A DNA stretch of 21,235 bases from Actinomycetes bacterium (GTDB lineage: Bacteria > Actinomycetota > Actinomycetes > Propionibacteriales > Propionibacteriaceae): contig JAEZYG010000013.1 in assembly GCA_023419175.1 (NCBI GenBank), forward strand, positions 1-21,235. The letters are read 5' to 3'. Numbering within the stretch: position 1 is the first letter of the stretch; each line of letters begins with the position of its first letter. Below are positions 1 through 6,441 of the stretch, piece after piece. The notes beneath the pieces were generated by a model. It saw only the letters and a program-made list of their open reading frames with translations, was not told where the DNA came from and made no database searches. Position numbers and translations under genes: made by a program.

Positions 1-1248
1 GGCGAGCACAGCGTCCAGATCATCGCAGAAAGCGAGCGTCTTGGTAAAAGAAATCTCGACATTTTCTCCCGCCTGCTCGATTCTGGAGATCTGATTGAAA
101 TCCGAGCCACAGCGGGATATTCGCTTAACGGAACGCCATCTTTATTGATCGACTCGTGGCAGATCTTGGCGAAGGCATATCAACCCATCGCCTGGGATGG
201 TCTTGATGATCCACAAACCCGCCTGCGCCACCGCTCATTGGATCTACTCGTTCATCCCGATCAGCTCGCTCTCCTTCAAGCCCGATCTCGCGCTATCGCC
301 GCTGTGCGCTCCACCCTGACCGATCATCACTTCACCGAAGTTGAAACACCGATTTTACAAACCGTCCACGGTGGAGCAACTGCCCGTCCGTTCAGGACAC
401 ATATCAATGCCTATCGTATGGATTTGGTCGCCCGTATCGCACCGGAATTGGCGTTGAAAAAATTGGTGATCGCCGGCATGGGGCCGATTTTCGAGATCGG
501 ACGCAATTTCCGCAATGAGGGAGCCGATTCAACTCACAATCCAGAATTTACTGTGGTGGAGGCATATCAACCCTTCGCTGATTATCACGATATGCGTCTG
601 CTCACCCAAGAGATCATCTGTGCAGCCGCTCGTGCCGTCCACGGACAATGCGTGATGCCTTTGCGCACTGCAGACGGATCGAGTGAACTTCGTGACATCT
701 CCCAGCCTTGGCCAGTGATAACCGTCTGCGATGCGGTGAGCTCAGCTTTAGGCACGACGGTCGATCTCACGACCGATATTGAACAGCTGATAGAGCATGC
801 CCGTATGCATGATATTGCGCTACGCGCTGAGTGGGGGCCAGGGGCGATTATCGAACAGCTCTATTCCGAATTGGTAGAACCTTCCACGATCGAGCCCACC
901 TTCTATATCGATTTCCCTGCTGAAACCTCTCCCCTGACGGCTCCTCACCGTCACGTAGATGGTTTGGTAGAGCGTTGGGATCTTGTAGCAAACGGGATGG
1001 AATTGGGGACGGCATATTCTGAGTTAACCGATCCCATTGAGCAAAGACGGCGTTTTATCGAGCAATCCTGGAAAGCTGCTAATGGCGATAGCGAAGCGAT
1101 GGAGATCGATGAATCTTTCCTTTCAGCCTTGGAATTGGGGATGCCCCCAACGGGAGGCTTGGGGATTGGACTTGATCGTTTAGTCATGGCGTTGAGTGGC
1201 ACTTCTATCCGTCAGGTTCTCGCCTTCCCCTTCGTGCGTCCACGATAA
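1..1248 (+). CDS. lysX: LysX-type lysine--tRNA ligase, class II (5' end outside window)
   Basis: The reading frame is open from base 1, so this is the last 415 residues of a longer protein. About the first 50 residues are the end of an OB-fold anticodon-binding domain; the rest is a class II lysyl-tRNA synthetase core. Visible signatures are GGATARPF with THINAY, the motif 2 region FRNEG with HNPEFT (visible residues about 164-187), GTAYSELTDP, and motif 3 GGLGIGLDR (385-393). THINAY, FYIDFP, ERWDLVANGMELGTAYSELT and MPPTGGLG resemble LysX more than ordinary LysS as I recall them. LysX proteins usually fuse this domain to an N-terminal MprF-like membrane domain that makes lysyl-phosphatidylglycerol; that part would lie upstream and cannot be checked here. 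A TTG at 145 is only an internal codon, because homology continues before it. It could instead be a stand-alone lysS. The next gene starts 18 bases after the stop. Confidence 0.85.
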   Translation, partial: GEHSVQIIAESERLGKRNLDIFSRLLDSGDLIEIRATAGYSLNGTPSLLIDSWQILAKAYQPIAWDGLDDPQTRLRHRSLDLLVHPDQLALLQARSRAIAAVRSTLTDHHFTEVETPILQTVHGGATARPFRTHINAYRMDLVARIAPELALKKLVIAGMGPIFEIGRNFRNEGADSTHNPEFTVVEAYQPFADYHDMRLLTQEIICAAARAVHGQCVMPLRTADGSSELRDISQPWPVITVCDAVSSALGTTVDLTTDIEQLIEHARMHDIALRAEWGPGAIIEQLYSELVEPSTIEPTFYIDFPAETSPLTAPHRHVDGLVERWDLVANGMELGTAYSELTDPIEQRRRFIEQSWKAANGDSEAMEIDESFLSALELGMPPTGGLGIGLDRLVMALSGTSIRQVLAFPFVRPR

Positions 1249-1266
1249 CGCCCCTAAACTGTCAGC

Positions 1267-2055
1267 ATGGCTCGTAGAAATCCGTGGATCCCTACCCAAT
1301 ATGGGGCGTGGGCTTTACTTCTTCTTCCCATCATGACAGCCTATGGGCGAGCGATCCGTCTTCATGACTTTTCGCCTTTCTATCTGCCCGCTACCGTGGC
1401 GATGATCTCCGCCTATCTGGCGTTCAATGCCTATAGCGTGGCGATATCTATGCGCCCTCATCGTCGTTCCTATGCGATGCGCGTTGTATGGATCTACAGC
1501 TCACTTCTTATCATTGCCGGACTCATCACCGCTATCATGAATCCGTCTATCCTATGGTGGACGATTCTGGCAGCGCCTGTCGTGGCAGTGGCTTTAAGGT
1601 CTGTCCAAAGCCGGCGCGAACGCTCCATTTCGAGTGGGATCTCGACATTGATCTTGGCGAGTGGAACCTTTATCGCCTTGCGCATAGGCGACCCTTCAGT
1701 GATTTTCACCTCTGAACGGCCGGCATATTTGATACAGGAGATCGCCCTTTTCATCGTCATAATCTGCTACGAAATCGGAACGGTTTTTCACGTGAAATCC
1801 CTCATCAGAGAGCGTTTATCACGGAGAGCCGCTCTGCGATCTGCCATCTATCATCTCATATCTTTCACCATAGTCACCCTCTGCATTTTCCCGTCATGGC
1901 TTAACGATATCTTCCTGGCAATCTTCGCTTTCATCACGATTCGAGCTGCTCTATTACCGATCCTCATCAGACACCATCGTCTATCCGTTGGGCTTATCGG
2001 CAGTATCGAGATGGCAATCACTATCACTATCTCTATCGCCGCTATCGCTTTGTGA
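1267..2055 (+). CDS. YwiC-like family membrane protein
   Basis: A 262-residue integral membrane protein of the YwiC-like family. The N-terminus carries the family signature W-x-P-x-Q-x-GAWA (residues 7-16), followed by about seven to eight hydrophobic segments spread over the whole length. The stretch VFHVKSLIRER, with a short basic loop, also matches the family. The function is not established; homologues are common in actinobacteria and bacilli. ATG starts 18 bases after the lysX stop with no clear Shine-Dalgarno sequence, so translation may be coupled to lysX, and the two probably share a transcript. Family assignment is by recalled motifs; nothing here indicates a substrate. Confidence 0.75.
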   Translation: MARRNPWIPTQYGAWALLLLPIMTAYGRAIRLHDFSPFYLPATVAMISAYLAFNAYSVAISMRPHRRSYAMRVVWIYSSLLIIAGLITAIMNPSILWWTILAAPVVAVALRSVQSRRERSISSGISTLILASGTFIALRIGDPSVIFTSERPAYLIQEIALFIVIICYEIGTVFHVKSLIRERLSRRAALRSAIYHLISFTIVTLCIFPSWLNDIFLAIFAFITIRAALLPILIRHHRLSVGLIGSIEMAITITISIAAIAL

Positions 2056-2125
2056 ATCTTTCTCAGTAGGTGAGCTATCCCCTGCGGGCTTTTATCTTCG
2101 CGACCTGGACAGGTACGGTTATTAC

Positions 2126-3334
2126 GTGCCACGTTTTGAGCCTTTTTCTGCAATTCGCTATGCCGATCCCAAAGCATGGGATCGCCTCATCGCACCGCCC
2201 TACGATGTGCTGTCCAAGGACGATATCGCTTCCTTGGCTGCCGACGAGCACAATATCGTGTGGATCGACATGCCAGGAGGAGATGACTCCCGCTACGATC
2301 AAGCCGCTTGCCGTCTACTTTCATGGCTGAATGAGGGGATTTTGATCGAAGAGGATATGCCCTCTTTCTACATCTACCGTATGCAGATGACAGATGCGAC
2401 CGGATTAAGACGCACCATTTCAGGTGTCCTAGGCGGTCTAGAAGTCGTCGATGCTGGGGCTGGCAAGGTCTTGCCTCACGAACATACGACCGAGAAAGAC
2501 GTCACCGATCGCCTGGAATTGACTAAAGCCACCGGCACGAATATGTCTCCGGTATGGGGTCTATCCTTGGCGAATGGTCTTACCGACGCTTTGAGCGCTC
2601 CCGGTGAGACCATTGGTAGCGTTGAGGTGGACGGCGTCATCCATATTCTTGAGAGAGTCAGCGATCCTGAACGTATCGATCAGATCCGTTCCATCATCGA
2701 TTCCGATGACGTTTTGATTGCAGACGGTCACCACCGTTACGGGGTGAGCCGCATGTATCGCGACCTGATCCGCAAGGCGACTGGTTCGTCCAAGACCCCT
2801 GCTGAACGCACCTTGACCTTTATCAATGAGCTATCGGCAGATCAGCTTGCCATCGAGGCGATTCACCGTATCTACGATTCGATTTCCACGTCTGAATTGA
2901 AAGAAGATCTCAGCGCATCGTTCACCTTTGAGGCGATCGATGAGGAAGTTGAACCACGTCATCTTGCCGAAATGGTCGAACGCAAACGTTTGATCTTCAT
3001 CAATCCTGGTGGAAAAGCTGAATGGCTTGTCCCTCGTGAGGGAGCTTTTGATGGGGTTCGCAATCTTGATGGAGCGTGGCTCGAACACGCTTTAGCCGGT
3101 TCCATCGCTGAGGTGAGCTATCAACATGGCCTTGAGGAAGTCAAGCAGGAGATGGATAGCCGCAATCCGCTGAAGAAACACGCGGGAGCGGTGCTGATCC
3201 GTCCGACCTCTATTGAGGAGATCATCGCGACGGCTCGCGAAGGGGCTCTCATGCCGCCAAAGTCCACATTCTTCACCCCGAAGTTGCGGACGGGATTGGT
3301 GATTCGTCCCACCGCTTTACTGCCCGAGAATTAG
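2126..3334 (+). CDS. DUF1015 family protein
   Basis: This protein belongs to the DUF1015 (COG4198) family, whose biochemical role is unknown to me. Family hallmarks are the N-terminal PPYDVLS segment (about residues 24-30), KVLPHEHTTEK, and the signature DGHHRY (200-205), which is the most conserved part of the family. The open frame extends upstream to a TTG at 1988 inside the YwiC-like gene. I chose GTG at 2126 because homologues begin shortly before a PF-x-A-[IL]-R segment, here FEPFSAIR, giving 402 residues, the usual family length. The residues before it (a run of Ser/Leu) look like out-of-frame translation of the YwiC gene. An AGG lies 12 bases upstream, a weak ribosome site. It is 70 bases after the YwiC-like stop and probably in the same transcript. 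Confidence 0.8.
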   Translation: MPRFEPFSAIRYADPKAWDRLIAPPYDVLSKDDIASLAADEHNIVWIDMPGGDDSRYDQAACRLLSWLNEGILIEEDMPSFYIYRMQMTDATGLRRTISGVLGGLEVVDAGAGKVLPHEHTTEKDVTDRLELTKATGTNMSPVWGLSLANGLTDALSAPGETIGSVEVDGVIHILERVSDPERIDQIRSIIDSDDVLIADGHHRYGVSRMYRDLIRKATGSSKTPAERTLTFINELSADQLAIEAIHRIYDSISTSELKEDLSASFTFEAIDEEVEPRHLAEMVERKRLIFINPGGKAEWLVPREGAFDGVRNLDGAWLEHALAGSIAEVSYQHGLEEVKQEMDSRNPLKKHAGAVLIRPTSIEEIIATAREGALMPPKSTFFTPKLRTGLVIRPTALLPEN

Positions 3335-3343
3335 ATAAAGGAG

Positions 3344-3369
3344 ACCCCGGTGTGAGCGAGCATCGGGGT
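3344..3369 (+). terminator. hairpin between DUF1015 gene and CoA-transferase gene
   Basis: Arms ACCCCGGTG and CATCGGGGT pair over nine positions (one G-U) around an eight-base loop, starting ten bases after the DUF1015 stop. No T-run follows, so this is not a textbook intrinsic terminator. It could be a weak terminator, an mRNA 3'-end stabiliser, or an attenuator before the strongly initiated gene downstream. Confidence 0.35.
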
Positions 3370-3407
3370 AACGACTAGCCTAAGAGCAGTCATTTAGAGG
3401 AGGATCA

Positions 3408-5093
3408 ATGTCAGATCGCATCGCGAACGCTGCACTCGCCGGCAAAGTGATGAGCGCCGACGAAGCTGCCGCGCTTGTCCAGCCGGGAGCCGCTATCGGT
3501 TTCGCCGGCTTCACCGGAGCAGGCTATCCGAAGGCTTTCCCGGTCGCTTTGGCTCAGCGCATCACCGAAGCTCGTGGACGTGGAGAGGATTTCCAAATCC
3601 GCATGTTCACCGGTGCTTCAACCGCCCCAGAATTGGATGGAGCTTTAGCCGAGACAGGCGGGGTCTCTTTCCGTCTGCCCTATCAGTCCGATCCAATCAT
3701 GCGGACGAAGATCAATGACGGAACGACCAATTACTGCGATGTCCATCTATCCCATACCGCGAAATTGGTCTCGATGGGATTCATGGGCAAGCTGGATTTC
3801 GCTGTCATCGAGGCGAGCTCAATCACCGCTGATGGCGATATCGTTCCCTCCTCATCTGTCGGAGCTAACCGTACCTATATCGATGAGGCTGAGAAGGTCA
3901 TCATTGAGGTTAACGAATGGCAGTCTGAAGATCTGCTCGGCCTCCACGACATCTACTACGGCATGGAGATCAAGGAAGGACGTGCTCCTATCCCGATCAG
4001 CCATCCCGGAGATCTAGTGGGACGTCCGACGTTCAAGGTCGATCCGAAGAAGGTAGCTGCCGTCATCGTGACCAATGCCGCCGATCGCAACTCGCCCTTT
4101 AAGCCTTTGGACGATGATTCCCGCGCCATCGCCTCTCACCTGCTTGAATTCTTGGAAAACGAAGTCAAGCTCGGACGCATGCCCAAGAATCTGTGGCCTT
4201 TGCAGTCCGGTGTGGGCAATATCGCCAACGCTGTTTTGGCAGGGTTGAAAGACAGCAAATTCGAGCATATGACCTCCTATACCGAAGTCATCCAAGACGG
4301 TATGGTCGAGTTGATCGATGCTGGAAAGATCGATGTCGCCTCCGCGACCGCTTTCTCTCTCTCCCCCGATATGGCTCAGCACATGAATGAGCACGCCAAG
4401 GACTATCACGGCAAGATCATCTTGCGTCCTCAAGACGTCTCGAACCATGCCGAGGTCATCCGCCGCCTATTCGTCATCGCTTGTAACGGCATGATCGAAG
4501 CCGATATCTACGGCAATGTGAACTCGACTCATATCATGGGTACTCGCATGATGAACGGTATCGGCGGTTCTGGTGATTTCGCCCGCAACGGTGGCTATTC
4601 GATCTTCGTCTCCCCCTCAGTCGCCAAGGGTGGCAATATCTCGGCGATCGTCCCGATGGTCAGCCATCACGACCATACCGAACACGACACCATGGTCATC
4701 ATCACCGAGCAAGGCCTTGCAGATCTGCGCGGTCTGTCCCCACGTCAGCGCGCCAAGGTCGTGATCGAAAAGTGCGCTCACCCCGACTATCGCGATGCTC
4801 TGCTCGATTATTACGAGCATTCCTTGCGTATTAGCCGCGGTATCCACACCCCGCATGATCTCACTCGCGCTCTGTCGTGGCATCAGCATTTCTTGGAAAC
4901 TGGCTCCATGCGCGATGTTCCAGTTCCCGGTTCGGCTGGTACAGGGTCGGCAGTTCCTAGTGATAGTGGACGAGCCAAAGCGGTCGCCGCTGCCAAGTCC
5001 ACTTCGAAGAAAGCTCCTGTGAAGAAGAATTCACGTAAGGGCACGAAGGCAAAGGCGAAGAAGAACGCCAAGAAAGCCGCTAAGAAGAAGTGA
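3408..5093 (+). CDS. acetyl-CoA hydrolase / succinyl-CoA:acetate CoA-transferase family protein with Lys-rich tail
   Basis: A cytoplasmic class I CoA-transferase of the acetyl-CoA hydrolase/AarC/Cat1 family. It probably moves CoA between acetyl-CoA and an acid such as succinate, linking acetate formation to energy metabolism. E293 in YTEVIQDG sits where the catalytic glutamate that forms the glutamyl-CoA thioester is found (Glu294 in AarC). QSGVGNIANAV (266-276) and the glycine-rich GIGGSGDF (384-391), a CoA-binding motif, are intact. The catalytic part ends near residue 505. A Gly/Ser/Pro linker follows, then about 40 residues (521-561) with 16 Lys and 2 Arg plus Ala, resembling the tails of actinobacterial HU or histone H1; I do not know this tail as a family feature. 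AGGAGG lies four bases before the ATG, a strong ribosome site. The gene is followed by a strong terminator and faces the PFL operon. Whether it acts as hydrolase or transferase cannot be decided from sequence. Confidence 0.88.
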   Translation: MSDRIANAALAGKVMSADEAAALVQPGAAIGFAGFTGAGYPKAFPVALAQRITEARGRGEDFQIRMFTGASTAPELDGALAETGGVSFRLPYQSDPIMRTKINDGTTNYCDVHLSHTAKLVSMGFMGKLDFAVIEASSITADGDIVPSSSVGANRTYIDEAEKVIIEVNEWQSEDLLGLHDIYYGMEIKEGRAPIPISHPGDLVGRPTFKVDPKKVAAVIVTNAADRNSPFKPLDDDSRAIASHLLEFLENEVKLGRMPKNLWPLQSGVGNIANAVLAGLKDSKFEHMTSYTEVIQDGMVELIDAGKIDVASATAFSLSPDMAQHMNEHAKDYHGKIILRPQDVSNHAEVIRRLFVIACNGMIEADIYGNVNSTHIMGTRMMNGIGGSGDFARNGGYSIFVSPSVAKGGNISAIVPMVSHHDHTEHDTMVIITEQGLADLRGLSPRQRAKVVIEKCAHPDYRDALLDYYEHSLRISRGIHTPHDLTRALSWHQHFLETGSMRDVPVPGSAGTGSAVPSDSGRAKAVAAAKSTSKKAPVKKNSRKGTKAKAKKNAKKAAKKK

Positions 5094-5103
5094 TATCAAG
5101 CGG

Positions 5104-5134
5104 ACGGGGAGAGGTGATCGCCTCTCCCCGTTTT
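5104..5134 (+). terminator. intrinsic terminator of the CoA-transferase gene
   Basis: An 11-bp perfect stem (arms ACGGGGAGAGG at 5104-5114 and CCTCTCCCCGT at 5121-5131) with a six-base loop is followed by TTTT and starts ten bases after the stop codon. The convergent pflA gene ends 40 bases further on. On the minus strand no T-run follows the stem, so termination there is less certain. Confidence 0.9.
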
Positions 5135-5173
5135 CGTATCACAACGAACCTATATTCTTTAAGTAAAGTTTAT

Positions 5174-6106
5174 TCAGTAAACCTCATATCCGGCTTCTCT
5201 GAACAGATCTCGGCTGGCTTCCACCTCATCTTTTGATGGGGCGGGAATATCGCTCAGTTCATAGGCATATCCAAGCTTTTTCCACTTGTCCTCACCCATC
5301 TTGTGAAAGGGAAGGACTTCGACGCGTTCGATATTGTCCCATGGGGAAATGATGTCGATGATCTTGGAGATATTGTCCTTGTCATCGGTCAGAGAAGGAA
5401 CGTGGACGAAGCGCACCCATACAGGGATAGAAGCTTGAGCGAGTCGATGACCGAAGGTGATAGTTGGCTCTAGTGGACGGGAGGTCAACCGTTGATAGAT
5501 GTGGGGATCTCCCGCTTTGATATCGAGCAAGACCAAATCGGTATTGTCCAAGAGCGTATCGGAGGCATGAGCCCCTAAGAATCCGGAGGTATCGAGACAG
5601 GTGTGAATATTGCGTTCATGGCATCCGACAAAAATTCTCTCAACGAAGGCCGCCTGCATCAAAGCCTCGCCTCCCGATAGAGTGACACCTCCACCAGTAG
5701 CGTTGAATATCGTCCGATAACGATTGATGCGCTCCAACAAATCGTCAGCCATGACGGGAGTACCTTCACGCATTTTGAAGGTATCGGGATTGTGACAGTA
5801 CAGACAGCGCAGAGGGCAACCGCTGAGGAAGAAGGTGGCGCGAGTCCCCGGACCATCTACAGCGGTCACCAATTCCCATGAATGGAAAGAGCCCATATGA
5901 CCCGATCTCATCGCTTCCAGATGCTCTTCTCGGCTCATCTGGGGGACAGCAGAGATACCGGATAGACCAGCAGCTCCCCGTATCTTAGGAAGATCGCTCG
6001 GCTCGATTACCACCTCTCCAGCGATTCCATCTGCAGATAAGATGCGAACGGCACCTGCTGGTGAGCAAGTGCCGTCGCTATGATCTGTCGTTAAGTGATC
6101 GACCAC
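5174..6106 (-). CDS. pflA: pyruvate formate-lyase activating enzyme (radical SAM)
   Basis: Radical SAM enzyme that abstracts a hydrogen from the glycyl-radical domain of PFL under anaerobic conditions. Here that domain is the separate GrcA-like protein encoded immediately upstream. The core begins at GSFHSWELVTAVDGPGTR (72-89). The [4Fe-4S] motif CxxxCxxC is C97, C101 and C104 in GCPLRCLYCHNPDT, and GGGVTLSGGE follows as in the family. Length is 310 residues against about 246 for the E. coli enzyme; the surplus is an N-terminal extension of roughly 70 residues of unknown role. GTG at 6106 directly follows the grcA stop (TGAGTG), which suggests translational coupling. A shorter start at ATG 5938 (255 residues, MSREEH) would remove most of the extension but has no good ribosome site. 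The reaction assignment is firm; the start is not. Confidence 0.92.
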   Translation of the reverse strand: MVDHLTTDHSDGTCSPAGAVRILSADGIAGEVVIEPSDLPKIRGAAGLSGISAVPQMSREEHLEAMRSGHMGSFHSWELVTAVDGPGTRATFFLSGCPLRCLYCHNPDTFKMREGTPVMADDLLERINRYRTIFNATGGGVTLSGGEALMQAAFVERIFVGCHERNIHTCLDTSGFLGAHASDTLLDNTDLVLLDIKAGDPHIYQRLTSRPLEPTITFGHRLAQASIPVWVRFVHVPSLTDDKDNISKIIDIISPWDNIERVEVLPFHKMGEDKWKKLGYAYELSDIPAPSKDEVEASRDLFREAGYEVY

Positions 6107-6358
6107 TCAGCAACCCTGATGGAAGGTGCGAGAGATGACGTCCATCTGCTGCTCACGGGTGAGGCGCACGAAATTCACAGCATAACCGGAAACGCGGACG
6201 GTCAACTGAGGGTATTTTTCAGGATGCTCCATAGCATCTTCAAGGGTGTCACGATTCAATACGTTGATATTGGCGTGGTAAAGCCCTTGAACACCACCGT
6301 TGAGTTCACGGTTAGCTTTCATATCTTTGAGGCGTTCGTCGAAAGTCTTGACTGCCAT
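6107..6358 (-). CDS. grcA: stand-alone glycyl-radical domain of pyruvate formate-lyase (GrcA-like)
   Basis: An 83-residue protein equivalent to the C-terminal glycyl-radical domain of [11 protein letters not shown] and RVSGYAV (55-61) are the hallmark; G58 is the residue that carries the radical (Gly734 in E. coli PflB). [14 protein letters not shown] matches the very end of PflB. The first 20 residues (charged, [11 protein letters not shown]) have no counterpart in PflB, and E. coli GrcA/YfiD has a different, longer N-terminus. The neighbouring pflB ends exactly where this domain should begin, so this protein presumably supplies the radical constitutively rather than acting only as a spare part as YfiD does. 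It is 83 bases downstream of pflB, in another frame, with its own ribosome site (AGAGGAAAG) before ATG, so it is not a sequencing frameshift. pflA follows with no gap. Confidence 0.93.
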   Translation of the reverse strand: MAVKTFDERLKDMKANRELNGGVQGLYHANINVLNRDTLEDAMEHPEKYPQLTVRVSGYAVNFVRLTREQQMDVISRTFHQGC

Positions 6359-6398
6359 CTTCTTTCCTCTATCTTGTCTGTAGCGAGTTACTTTTTGA

Positions 6399-6437
6399 AC
6401 GCTGAGAGCGAACGATCTATTCCCTCACTCTCAGCGT
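6399..6437 (-). promoter_or_regulatory. intercistronic hairpin between pflB and grcA
   Basis: A perfect 10-bp inverted repeat (ACGCTGAGAG at 6399-6408, CTCTCAGCGT at 6428-6437) with a 19-base loop lies four bases after the pflB stop. On the minus strand it is followed by TTC and an A-run, not a T-run, so it is unlikely to be a complete intrinsic terminator. It may stabilise the pflB mRNA 3' end, or partly terminate or mark a processing site and so set the pflB:grcA ratio. Confidence 0.6.
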
Positions 6438-6441
6438 CTTT

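Noticed and set aside
1988..2125. TTG 1988 as start of the DUF1015 gene
   Set aside because: The added residues overlap the YwiC-like gene in another frame and have no match to the family; GTG 2126 gives the normal length.
6107..6441. A frameshift or sequencing error separating pflB from its C-terminus
   Set aside because: There are 83 bases with a hairpin, a ribosome site and an added N-terminus between the two frames; the first ends and the second starts cleanly.
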